Below, piece by piece: positions 7,518 through 13,931 of a DNA stretch of 39,339 nucleotides (positions within the stretch are counted from its first letter, which is position 1; every line of letters begins with the position of its first letter). A program made the position numbers and the translations under genes. The notes under the pieces are model-generated. The model saw only the letters and a program-made list of their open reading frames with translations. It ran no database searches and had not been told where the DNA came from. The stretch is from NCBI GenBank assembly GCA_046350455.1, contig JAXMAM010000027.1, positions 1 to 39,339 of the forward strand, in the 5' to 3' direction. Origin of the DNA: CAZXGD01 sp046350455. GTDB lineage: Bacteria; Planctomycetota; Phycisphaerae; Phycisphaerales; SM1A02.

Positions 7518-8333
7518 ATGTCTTCGTTGCCAGGCGACCCTGATATGTTCGGCCAAGTGGTGCTTGCGTTTGCACAGCGCCGCTGGCCCGGGAAGCACGT
7601 TGAGCTTGCTGCGCCGCTCCTCCTCACGGTGGACGGCCGGCACCTGGGTCTTGAGAACCTGTGGCGCACCATCCTGCGTGCGCCAGAGGAGTGGCAGCAG
7701 ACCATGGAGCACCACCTGGAGCGCGTCATGGAGGGCGACCAGCTGGCCAGCATGGATCTGCCGTTCTCCACAGCGCGCAGCCGCATCATGCCGCGCATCC
7801 AGCCGGTGACCATCTTTGAGACGCTGGACCGCGAGCAGGTGGCGCATGTGCCGTGGGTGAACGACACCGTGATCGTCTTTGTGCTGGACACGCCCAAGTA
7901 CACGGTGAGCATCAGCACCGAGCAGATGGTGCGCTGGGGCACCACCGTGGATGACCTGGAGGACCTGGCCCGCACCAACCTGCAGCGCTACGCGCCAGAC
8001 CTGGAGATCCAGGTGGTGCGCAGCAGCGAGGGCGGCCGCGCGGCCATCATCGCGCTGCACGACGGCTACGACGCCGCGCGCCTGCTGCTGGGCGACCTGC
8101 ACCAGCGGCTGGCGGGGCACCTGGGCACCAGCTTCTACGTGGCTGCGCCAGCGCGCGACATGTTCGTGGCCATGACCGATGGCCCAGAGCCATTCCTGGA
8201 CCGCCTGAAGGCACGCAGCCTTGAGGAGTACCGCCGCATGCCATACCCCATCTGCGCGGACCTGTTTGTGGTGAGCCGCGACGGCGTGGCTGGCACCAAG
8301 GACGAGGGCTCCTCCAACCGCGCGGCTGCGTGA
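7518..8333 (+). CDS. DUF1444 (UPF0354, YtpQ-like) protein
   Basis: The 271-residue protein looks like the DUF1444 family: an N-terminal LENLWRTI segment, RSRIMPRIQP, the central block DTPKYTVSISTEQMVRWGTT, then DDLEDLARTNLQ, and the C-terminal half with DGYDAARLLLGDLH and AAPARDMFVA. There is no signal peptide or membrane segment, so it is cytoplasmic. The function of the family is unknown. The start is fixed by an AGGAGG sequence at proper spacing. It is followed within 32 bp by the TrpG/PabA gene, which has its own -10-like box, so co-transcription is possible but not shown. Confidence 0.7.
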   Translation: MSSLPGDPDMFGQVVLAFAQRRWPGKHVELAAPLLLTVDGRHLGLENLWRTILRAPEEWQQTMEHHLERVMEGDQLASMDLPFSTARSRIMPRIQPVTIFETLDREQVAHVPWVNDTVIVFVLDTPKYTVSISTEQMVRWGTTVDDLEDLARTNLQRYAPDLEIQVVRSSEGGRAAIIALHDGYDAARLLLGDLHQRLAGHLGTSFYVAAPARDMFVAMTDGPEPFLDRLKARSLEEYRRMPYPICADLFVVSRDGVAGTKDEGSSNRAAA

Positions 8334-8348
8334 GGCAGGCGCTGCGGC

Positions 8349-8354
8349 TAGGCT
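8349..8354 (+). promoter_or_regulatory. -10-like box for trpG/pabA
   Basis: TAGGCT lies 10 nt before the GTG start, in a gap with no Shine-Dalgarno sequence. It is inferred to drive a leaderless transcript. Confidence 0.35.
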
Positions 8355-8364
8355 CCTGCGCCAC

Positions 8365-8946
8365 GTGCTGCTGCTGATAGACAACTACGACTCCTTCACC
8401 TACAACCTGGTGCAGCGGTTTGCAGAGCTGTCACCCGCGCTGGACATCCGCGTGGTGCGCAACGACGCCATCACGCCAGACCAGGCGGTGGCGCTGCGGC
8501 CCGAGCGCCTGGTGATCTCGCCGGGTCCCTGCACGCCCAAGGAGGCTGGCGTCTCTGGCGCGCTCATCCAGCGCTTCCGCGGCGCCATCCCCATCCTGGG
8601 CGTGTGCCTGGGGCACCAGGCCATCGGCGAATGCCACGGCATGACCGTGCGCCGCAACGACGTGCCAGTGCATGGCAAGACCAGCCCGGTGCACCACGAT
8701 GGCCGCGGCCTGTTCAAGGGCCTGAGCAATCCCTTTGTGGCCACGCGCTACCACTCGCTGGTGGTGGACCCCGCCACAGTGCCCGCCGACTTTGAAGTCA
8801 GCGCCTGGACCGACCGCAAGGAGATCATGGGCCTGCGCTGGAAGGGGCCCGCTGGCAGCCGGCCGCTGGAGGGCGTGCAGTTCCATCCGGAGAGCTTCCT
8901 GACAGTGGAGGGGCCCCAGCTTCTGGCCAACTTCCTGGCCATGTGA
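8365..8946 (+). CDS. trpG: Anthranilate / aminodeoxychorismate synthase glutaminase
   Basis: This class I glutamine amidotransferase (193 residues) supplies ammonia to a chorismate-using partner for tryptophan or folate synthesis. LLIDNYDSFTYNLVQ, ISPGPCTPKEAG, GVCLGHQAIGE with the nucleophile Cys81, and VQFHPESFLT with His174 and Glu176 complete the catalytic triad. The initiation codon is GTG. No TrpE or PabB is encoded nearby, so whether it acts as TrpG, PabA or both cannot be decided; the symbol is the conventional one. The next gene has an alternative GTG start overlapping its stop. Confidence 0.92.
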   Translation: MLLLIDNYDSFTYNLVQRFAELSPALDIRVVRNDAITPDQAVALRPERLVISPGPCTPKEAGVSGALIQRFRGAIPILGVCLGHQAIGECHGMTVRRNDVPVHGKTSPVHHDGRGLFKGLSNPFVATRYHSLVVDPATVPADFEVSAWTDRKEIMGLRWKGPAGSRPLEGVQFHPESFLTVEGPQLLANFLAM

Positions 8947-8954
8947 GCGGGCAC

Positions 8955-8960
8955 TACACT
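8955..8960 (+). promoter_or_regulatory. -10-like box TACACT
   Basis: TACACT lies 9 nt before the ATG at 8970 in a gap of only 23 bp after trpG. The same TACACT and spacing class recurs before the gene at 18129. Leaderless initiation is inferred. Confidence 0.4.
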
Positions 8961-8969
8961 TCCGGCCCT

Positions 8970-9404
8970 ATGACAGTTGCCGTCTCTGATGTGGCCCGTA
9001 CCGTCCTGGAGGAGATCCTGCCTGGCACCCCTGCGCGCGTGCGCCTTGCGGTGCCGCGCTACGAGTACCGACTGGAGCTGGTGCTGGACGGCGATCCCGC
9101 TGCGCTGCAACAGCGCGTGGGCAAGAGCGTGCAGGGCGTGATCCGCGGCCGTGCGCTGCGCATGTGGAAGGCCAGCGCTGGCGGATGCTTCATCGAGCCA
9201 GTGTGGGGCCACCCGCGCATCGTGCAGGGCCGCGTGCTGGCCACGGACCTGGAGCGCAACGCGGTGCTCCTTGACCTGGTGGTGCCAGCGTGGTTCGAGC
9301 TGGAGCCGTCGCAGGGCGCTGCCGCCTTCCAGACGGGCGACATGCTCAACTTCTACGTGGAGAGCGGCGCGCGCTTCACTCCTTCGCAGGCACCGGCGCG
9401 CTGA
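8970..9404 (+). CDS. Conserved-looking hypothetical protein, cytoplasmic
   Basis: I do not recognise this 144-residue protein. It has no signal peptide, membrane helix or cysteine motif. It begins with a short helix (VARTVLEEILPG) and continues as a likely all-beta domain with alternating hydrophobic residues, for example YRLELVLDG, VIRGRALRMWKA, RIVQGRVLATDLERNAVLLD and TGDMLNFYVESGARF. The last segment resembles the rim of a small barrel, but that is only an impression. The ATG at 8970 is preferred over a GTG at 8943 because TACACT is suitably placed. Its end overlaps the convergent repeat-protein gene by 29 bp. Confidence 0.65.
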   Translation: MTVAVSDVARTVLEEILPGTPARVRLAVPRYEYRLELVLDGDPAALQQRVGKSVQGVIRGRALRMWKASAGGCFIEPVWGHPRIVQGRVLATDLERNAVLLDLVVPAWFELEPSQGAAAFQTGDMLNFYVESGARFTPSQAPAR

Positions 9405-10560
9405 TCACCTTCTTGTGCGTGGCGGTGCTGTTGTAGACAGCCAGCTCGCCTGCACCCACTGAATCAACTCCCACACGCGCGATGACCACGCCGCGGATGT
9501 TGCGCAGGCTGAGCGCGCCGCCGTCGCCGTCGGCCGCCATGCCGGCCACCACCACGGCCTGGCCCTTGGTGTCAAGCAGGTTGAGCAGGCCGCCAGCCTC
9601 GCCAGCGCCGATGGCCGCCACGCGGTTGCCGTCGCGGTACGCCGCCAGCGTGCCGCCTGTGCCAGCGGCTTCTGCTGCAAAGGCCGGAGCGCCGCCTGCG
9701 GTGTTCACGATGAAGCGGCCGCTGCCATCGTCCTTGCAGTCCAGCGAGACCGCCGCCGCGCCCTTGCCGTTCAGCACCTCCAGCATGCCGCCCTTGCCAG
9801 CGCCCAGCGAGCCCATGCTGGCCACTGCAGCGCCAGCGCCGTCCTTCAGCATCAGGTGGCCGCCGTTCACGCTGGTGAGCGCGGCGCTCTCGTTGCCCGA
9901 AGCGTCTGCCAGGCGCAGCACGCCAGTCTGGTCGGACGCGCCGCCGGCGTAGACGATCTCGCGGCCAGACTCGTTCATCATGGTGAGCACGCTGGTGCCC
10001 TGGGCCACGCCTGCCAGCAGGCCAACCTGCCCACCTGCGCGGCGCATGCTCAGCACGGCTCCAGCGCCGCCCGCCTCGGCGCGCAGGCTGCTGCCAGCGT
10101 CGCCAGGGCCGTTCAGGATGAGCGCGCCGCCCTCCTCGCCGCGGGCCACGCTGGCCATGGGGGCGCCCGTGGTGTCGCCGATCTCGATGCGGCCGCCCAG
10201 CTCGGTGGCAAAGAGCCCGCCCACGCTCTTGCCGTCGTTGTTCCACACAGCGATGTCGCCGCCGTTCTTGTTGCTCTCGATGCGCACGGTGTTGGCGCCG
10301 GCGGTGTTCCACACGTCCACCTGGCCGCCGGTCTCGCCCACCTGCAGCAGCATGCGCACGTTGCCAGAGCCGTCCTGCAGCTCGATGCGCTTGGCGCGGA
10401 TCAGCTCCACCACGCCGGTGTCCTGCACTGCAGCCAGCAGCACGCCTGCAACCAGCGCTGCGTTGGCGCCCAGCGCCACGGTGCGCCACCGGCGCGCGGT
10501 GCGCTTGGCGTGCTGAAGTTCCTGCTCGATGCGGTCCAGGCGGCTGCTCACAGTGTCCAT
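9376..10560 (-). CDS. Membrane-anchored repeat protein, probable beta-solenoid
   Basis: The protein has 394 residues. A short cytoplasmic N-terminus (about 25 residues, Arg/Lys-rich and helical) precedes one membrane helix (about 28-48), so the bulk is predicted outside the cytoplasm. The segment RAKRIELQDGSGNVRMLL is a motif seen in other bacterial anchored repeat proteins. From about residue 80 there are roughly 14 repeats of 21-24 residues. Most begin with Gly-Gly, followed by alternating hydrophobic residues, then a turn with Gly, for example GGHLMLKDGAGAAVASMG and GGLLNLLDTKGQAVVVAG. This periodicity suggests a beta-solenoid. Function unknown. The minus-strand leader has TATGCT and AAGGAG before the ATG. 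It is divergent from the Gfo/Idh gene. Confidence 0.75.
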   Translation of the reverse strand: MDTVSSRLDRIEQELQHAKRTARRWRTVALGANAALVAGVLLAAVQDTGVVELIRAKRIELQDGSGNVRMLLQVGETGGQVDVWNTAGANTVRIESNKNGGDIAVWNNDGKSVGGLFATELGGRIEIGDTTGAPMASVARGEEGGALILNGPGDAGSSLRAEAGGAGAVLSMRRAGGQVGLLAGVAQGTSVLTMMNESGREIVYAGGASDQTGVLRLADASGNESAALTSVNGGHLMLKDGAGAAVASMGSLGAGKGGMLEVLNGKGAAAVSLDCKDDGSGRFIVNTAGGAPAFAAEAAGTGGTLAAYRDGNRVAAIGAGEAGGLLNLLDTKGQAVVVAGMAADGDGGALSLRNIRGVVIARVGVDSVGAGELAVYNSTATHKKVISAPVPAKE

Positions 10561-10584
10561 CGGAAGTCTCCTTGGGTGGCCCGC

Positions 10585-10591
10585 TAGCATA
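10585..10591. promoter_or_regulatory. Overlapping bidirectional -10 boxes
   Basis: TAGCATA contains TAGCAT on the plus strand, 9 nt before the oxidoreductase ATG. It also contains TATGCT on the minus strand, serving the repeat protein, whose leader of about 25 nt carries AGGAG. The boxes share five base pairs, so the two start sites probably share one polymerase-binding element. Confidence 0.5.
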
Positions 10592-10599
10592 CGGCTCTC

Positions 10600-11814
10600 A
10601 TGGCACGCACGAACAAGGGATCGGTCGTTCGCACGCTGGGTGTGGGGCTGGTGGGCACCCGCTTCATGGGCAAGGCGCACAGCAATGCCTGGATGTCTGC
10701 GCCCAAGTTCTTTGACCTGCCGCTGGCGGTGGTGATGCGCGCGGCGGCCTCGCCCAACGCAGCGGACGTGGCGCAGTTTGCGCAGCGGTGGGGCTGGCAA
10801 TGCTGCACCGACGACTGGAAGGACCTGCTGGACGACCCGCAGGTTGGCCTGGTGGACGTGTGCACGCCCAACCATGTGCATGCCGAGGTGGCCATCGCAG
10901 CGCTGGAGGCTGGCCGGCACGTGGCGTGCGAGAAGCCCCTGGCCGGCACGCTGGCTCACGCCCGCGCCATGCGCGACGCTGCAGCCAAGGCCGCCAAGAA
11001 GAAGGTTCGCACCTTTGTGTGGTTCAACTACCGCCGCTGCCCAGCCGTGGCGCTGGCGCACCAGCTGGTGAAGGAAGGGCGCCTGGGGCGCATCTTCCAT
11101 GTGCGCGCTGCATACCTGCAGGACTGGGGTGGGCCAACCACGCCGCTCCTGTGGCGCTTCCAGGGCAAGCTGGCTGGCAGTGGCGCGCATGGTGACCTGA
11201 ACGCTCACATCATTGACATGGCGCGCTTCATCACCGGCGCAGAAATGACAGAGATCGTGGGCGCGCTGGAGGAGACCTTCATCAAGGAGCGCGACCTGGT
11301 GTCCGAGTCTGGCGGCGCCATCAGCGGCAGGGGCGCCAAGCGCGGCAAGAAGAAGGGCCGCAGCACGGTGGACGACGCTGTGCTGTTCCTGGCCCGCATG
11401 TCCAATGGCGCCGTGGCCAGCTTTGAGGCCACGCGCCTGGCCACCGGCAACCAGAACCGCAACCAGATTGAGATCAATGGCGAGCACGGCAGCGTGCGCT
11501 TTGACTTTGAGCGCATGAACGAGCTGCAGTGGTGGGACAACACGCTGCCAGCGCGCCTGCGCGGCTGGAGCCGAGTGATGTGCACCGATGGGTCGCACCC
11601 CTACGCTGGCAACTACTGGCCAGCAGCGCACGTGCTTGGCTATGAGCACGGCTTTGTCAGCCAGGTGGCGGACATTGTGACTGTGCTGGGTGGCGGCAAG
11701 CCAGTGGTGCCGTTGCCAGATTTTGCAGACGCCTACCAGACGCAGCGGGTGCTGGAGGCGGCCATCCTCTGCGCGCGCAAGCGCCGCCCGGTGAAGATGT
11801 CGGAAGTCCTATGA
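10600..11814 (+). CDS. Gfo/Idh/MocA family oxidoreductase
   Basis: The 404-residue protein has the family's N-terminal Rossmann fold (GVGLVGTRFMGKAHSNAW), the VCTPNHVHAE strand and the CEKPLA motif whose lysine contacts cofactor and substrate. The C-terminal half is the usual beta-sheet substrate domain, with DLNAHIIDMARFITG carrying the conserved histidine. These enzymes oxidise or reduce sugars and cyclitols with NAD(P). An unusual basic insertion, GRGAKRGKKKGR, interrupts the C-terminal domain around residues 245-257. It has no signal peptide. It lies 24 bp upstream of the squalene-hopene cyclase gene and is probably co-transcribed; a link to hopanoid head-group sugars is only inference. 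Confidence 0.9.
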   Translation: MARTNKGSVVRTLGVGLVGTRFMGKAHSNAWMSAPKFFDLPLAVVMRAAASPNAADVAQFAQRWGWQCCTDDWKDLLDDPQVGLVDVCTPNHVHAEVAIAALEAGRHVACEKPLAGTLAHARAMRDAAAKAAKKKVRTFVWFNYRRCPAVALAHQLVKEGRLGRIFHVRAAYLQDWGGPTTPLLWRFQGKLAGSGAHGDLNAHIIDMARFITGAEMTEIVGALEETFIKERDLVSESGGAISGRGAKRGKKKGRSTVDDAVLFLARMSNGAVASFEATRLATGNQNRNQIEINGEHGSVRFDFERMNELQWWDNTLPARLRGWSRVMCTDGSHPYAGNYWPAAHVLGYEHGFVSQVADIVTVLGGGKPVVPLPDFADAYQTQRVLEAAILCARKRRPVKMSEVL

Positions 11815-11838
11815 TGACGGGCTTTCACCCCACCCGCC

Positions 11839-13896
11839 GTGACCACCACCCCTCAGCCGCCCGTCGTTGATCCGCCCACGGCAGCGCAGCCCCGCAGCGC
11901 TGGCCCAGACCGCGCCCTGCTGGAGCAGCTGACGCGCACCGCTGCCGCAGCCAAGCGCGCGCTGTTCACGCTGCAGAAGGAGGACGGCCACTGGTGCGCA
12001 GAGCTGGAGGGTGACTCCATCCTGCAGAGCGAATATCTGCTCATGAAGTGGATCCTGGGGCAAGAAGACCAGCCCATGGTGGATGGGCGCGATGGCCACG
12101 AGGTGCTGGGGCGGATCGTCCGCTACCTGCGCCAGCAGCAGCGGCCGGATGGCGGCTGGGGGCAGTACCCAGGCAGCAGCGTTGACCTGAGCGCCACGGT
12201 CAAGGCGTACTTCTGCCTCAAGCTCTACGGCGACAGCCCAGACGCTCCGCACATGCGCCGCGCTCGCGAGATGGTGCGCAGCATGGGCGGCGCCGAGCGG
12301 TGCAATAGCTTCAGCAACTTCTACCTGGCGGCGCTGGGGCAGATCAGCTGGAGCGCAGTGCCGGCCATTCCGCCCGAAATCGTGTGGCTGCCCAAGTGGT
12401 TCTACTTCCACATGGACCGCATGAGTGCGTGGAGCCGCACCATGATCCTGCCGCTGGCCATCGTGGCCACGCTGCGCCCCACGCGCGTGCTGCCGCCCAA
12501 CCAGAGCATTGACGAGCTGTTCCTGAGCCAGCACGACCGCCACCGACTGAAGATGCGCGCCGAAGTGCCGTGGTTCTGGCGCGGCTTCTTCAAGGCAGCA
12601 GACACTGCGCTGAAGGCTGTGGGCGGCCTGGTGGGCCCGCAGAACCGGCGCCGCGCCATTGACGCGGCCTACGCGTGGATCCTGGAGCGCGCCAGCCAGG
12701 ACGCGCCTGCGCCCACCGAGGGCCTGGGCGCCATCTTCCCGCCGATGGTCTACATCCAGGTGGTCTTCCACGCCCTGGGCGTGAAGCGCTCGGACCCGCT
12801 GGTGCAGCGCGCAGAGCGGGACCTGGACGCCTTCTTCATCGAGGAGGGCGACACGATCCACATCCAGCCGTGCTTCAGCCCAGTGTGGGACACCGGCATC
12901 GCCGCCTACGCGCTGACCGACTGCGGCCTGACAGAACGCACCTGCCCAGAGCTGGCGCGCGCGTGCGCGTGGCTCCGCAGCAAGGAAGTGCGCTTTGCTG
13001 GTGACTGGACTGCCAACGTGCGCCCCGGCACGCAGCCAGCGGGCTGGTTCTTTGAGTACCAGAACGCCTGGTATCCGGACGTGGACGACACGGTCATGGT
13101 GAGCATGGCCCTCAAGCGCGCAGGTGGCGCAGAGAACGAAGCCGCAGCCCGCCGCGCAGTGGACTGGGTGTTTGCCATGCAGTGCGACAACGGCGGCTGG
13201 GCTGCGTTCGACAAGAGCAGCCACCACGCGCTGTACGAGTACGTGCCCTTTGCAGACCACAACGCCATGCAGGACCCTGCGTGCCATGACATCACGGGGC
13301 GCACGTTGGAGAGCCTGAGCTGGTGTGGCATTGGCCTGGACAACCCTGGCGTGCGCCGCGCCATTGAGTTTGTGAAGCAGCACCAGGAGCCAGAGGGCTG
13401 CTTCTATGGCCGCTGGGGCGTGAACTACATCTATGGCACGTGGCAGGCGGTGATCGGCCCCATCCGCATGGGCGTGCCGCGCACAGAGCCGTGGATCCAG
13501 CGCGCTGGCGCGTGGATGAAGAGCGTGCAGAAGCCGGATGGCAGCTTTGGCGAGACCGCCAACACCTACGAGAACCGCGCGCTGATGGGCACTGGCCCCA
13601 GCACAGCCAGCCAGACTGCCTGGGGCGCCATGGTGCTGCAGGAGGTCTACGGGCCAGATGATCCAGACCTGTGGCGCGCGCTGCGCTGGCTGGCCCAGAG
13701 CCAGCTGCGCCCCGAAGACGCCAAGGATCCTGCTGTGAATCCAGACGGCGACCCAGCTGGCAGCTGGGTGGAGACAGAGTTCACGGGCACAGGCTTCCCG
13801 CGCGTCTTCTACCTGCGCTACCACCTGTACCGGCTCTACTTCCCGCTCATGGCCATTGGCCGCGCGCTGCGCGCCAAGGGCGTGGACGTGCCGTAA
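11839..13896 (+). CDS. shc: Squalene-hopene cyclase
   Basis: The enzyme cyclises squalene to hopene, the core of hopanoid membrane lipids. The 685-residue length is normal. The catalytic acid motif DVDD is at residues 414-417 within WYPDVDDTVMVSMAL. QW-type repeats are visible: QQRPDGGWG, MQCDNGGWAAF, PEGCFYGRWG and KPDGSFGE. EFTGTGFPRVFYLRYHLYR is the typical C-terminal signature. The first about 25 residues are Pro/Ala-rich and unconserved. The start is GTG; TATGAT overlaps the preceding stop and could start a short leader, but the gene may simply follow the oxidoreductase in an operon. It acts as a monotopic membrane enzyme. No phytoene-synthase-like squalene genes (HpnCDE) are in the window. 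Confidence 0.96.
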   Translation: MTTTPQPPVVDPPTAAQPRSAGPDRALLEQLTRTAAAAKRALFTLQKEDGHWCAELEGDSILQSEYLLMKWILGQEDQPMVDGRDGHEVLGRIVRYLRQQQRPDGGWGQYPGSSVDLSATVKAYFCLKLYGDSPDAPHMRRAREMVRSMGGAERCNSFSNFYLAALGQISWSAVPAIPPEIVWLPKWFYFHMDRMSAWSRTMILPLAIVATLRPTRVLPPNQSIDELFLSQHDRHRLKMRAEVPWFWRGFFKAADTALKAVGGLVGPQNRRRAIDAAYAWILERASQDAPAPTEGLGAIFPPMVYIQVVFHALGVKRSDPLVQRAERDLDAFFIEEGDTIHIQPCFSPVWDTGIAAYALTDCGLTERTCPELARACAWLRSKEVRFAGDWTANVRPGTQPAGWFFEYQNAWYPDVDDTVMVSMALKRAGGAENEAAARRAVDWVFAMQCDNGGWAAFDKSSHHALYEYVPFADHNAMQDPACHDITGRTLESLSWCGIGLDNPGVRRAIEFVKQHQEPEGCFYGRWGVNYIYGTWQAVIGPIRMGVPRTEPWIQRAGAWMKSVQKPDGSFGETANTYENRALMGTGPSTASQTAWGAMVLQEVYGPDDPDLWRALRWLAQSQLRPEDAKDPAVNPDGDPAGSWVETEFTGTGFPRVFYLRYHLYRLYFPLMAIGRALRAKGVDVP

Positions 13897-13912
13897 GGAC
13901 GGGTGTTCTACG

Positions 13913-13931
13913 GGGGCCGCGCGCTAGCCCC
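13913..13931. terminator. Short GC hairpin between convergent genes
   Basis: GGGGC (13913-13917) pairs with GCCCC (13927-13931) across a 9-nt loop. It lies between the cyclase stop and the dockerin-protein stop and includes the latter. There is no T-tract; assignment as a terminator is tentative. Confidence 0.3.

Noticed and set aside
9017..9031. Further copies of the TGCCTGGCAC core, here and near 17985
   Set aside because: They lie inside well-defined coding regions and lack the flanking 27-bp context, so they are probably chance.
11810..11815. TATGAT as a leaderless promoter for squalene-hopene cyclase
   Set aside because: It is 23 nt from the GTG, outside the 5-10 nt spacing of the other cases, so it is mentioned only as a weak possibility.
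11809..13824. A 671-codon minus-strand frame
   Set aside because: It is antisense to squalene-hopene cyclase, whose DVDD and QW motifs are decisive.
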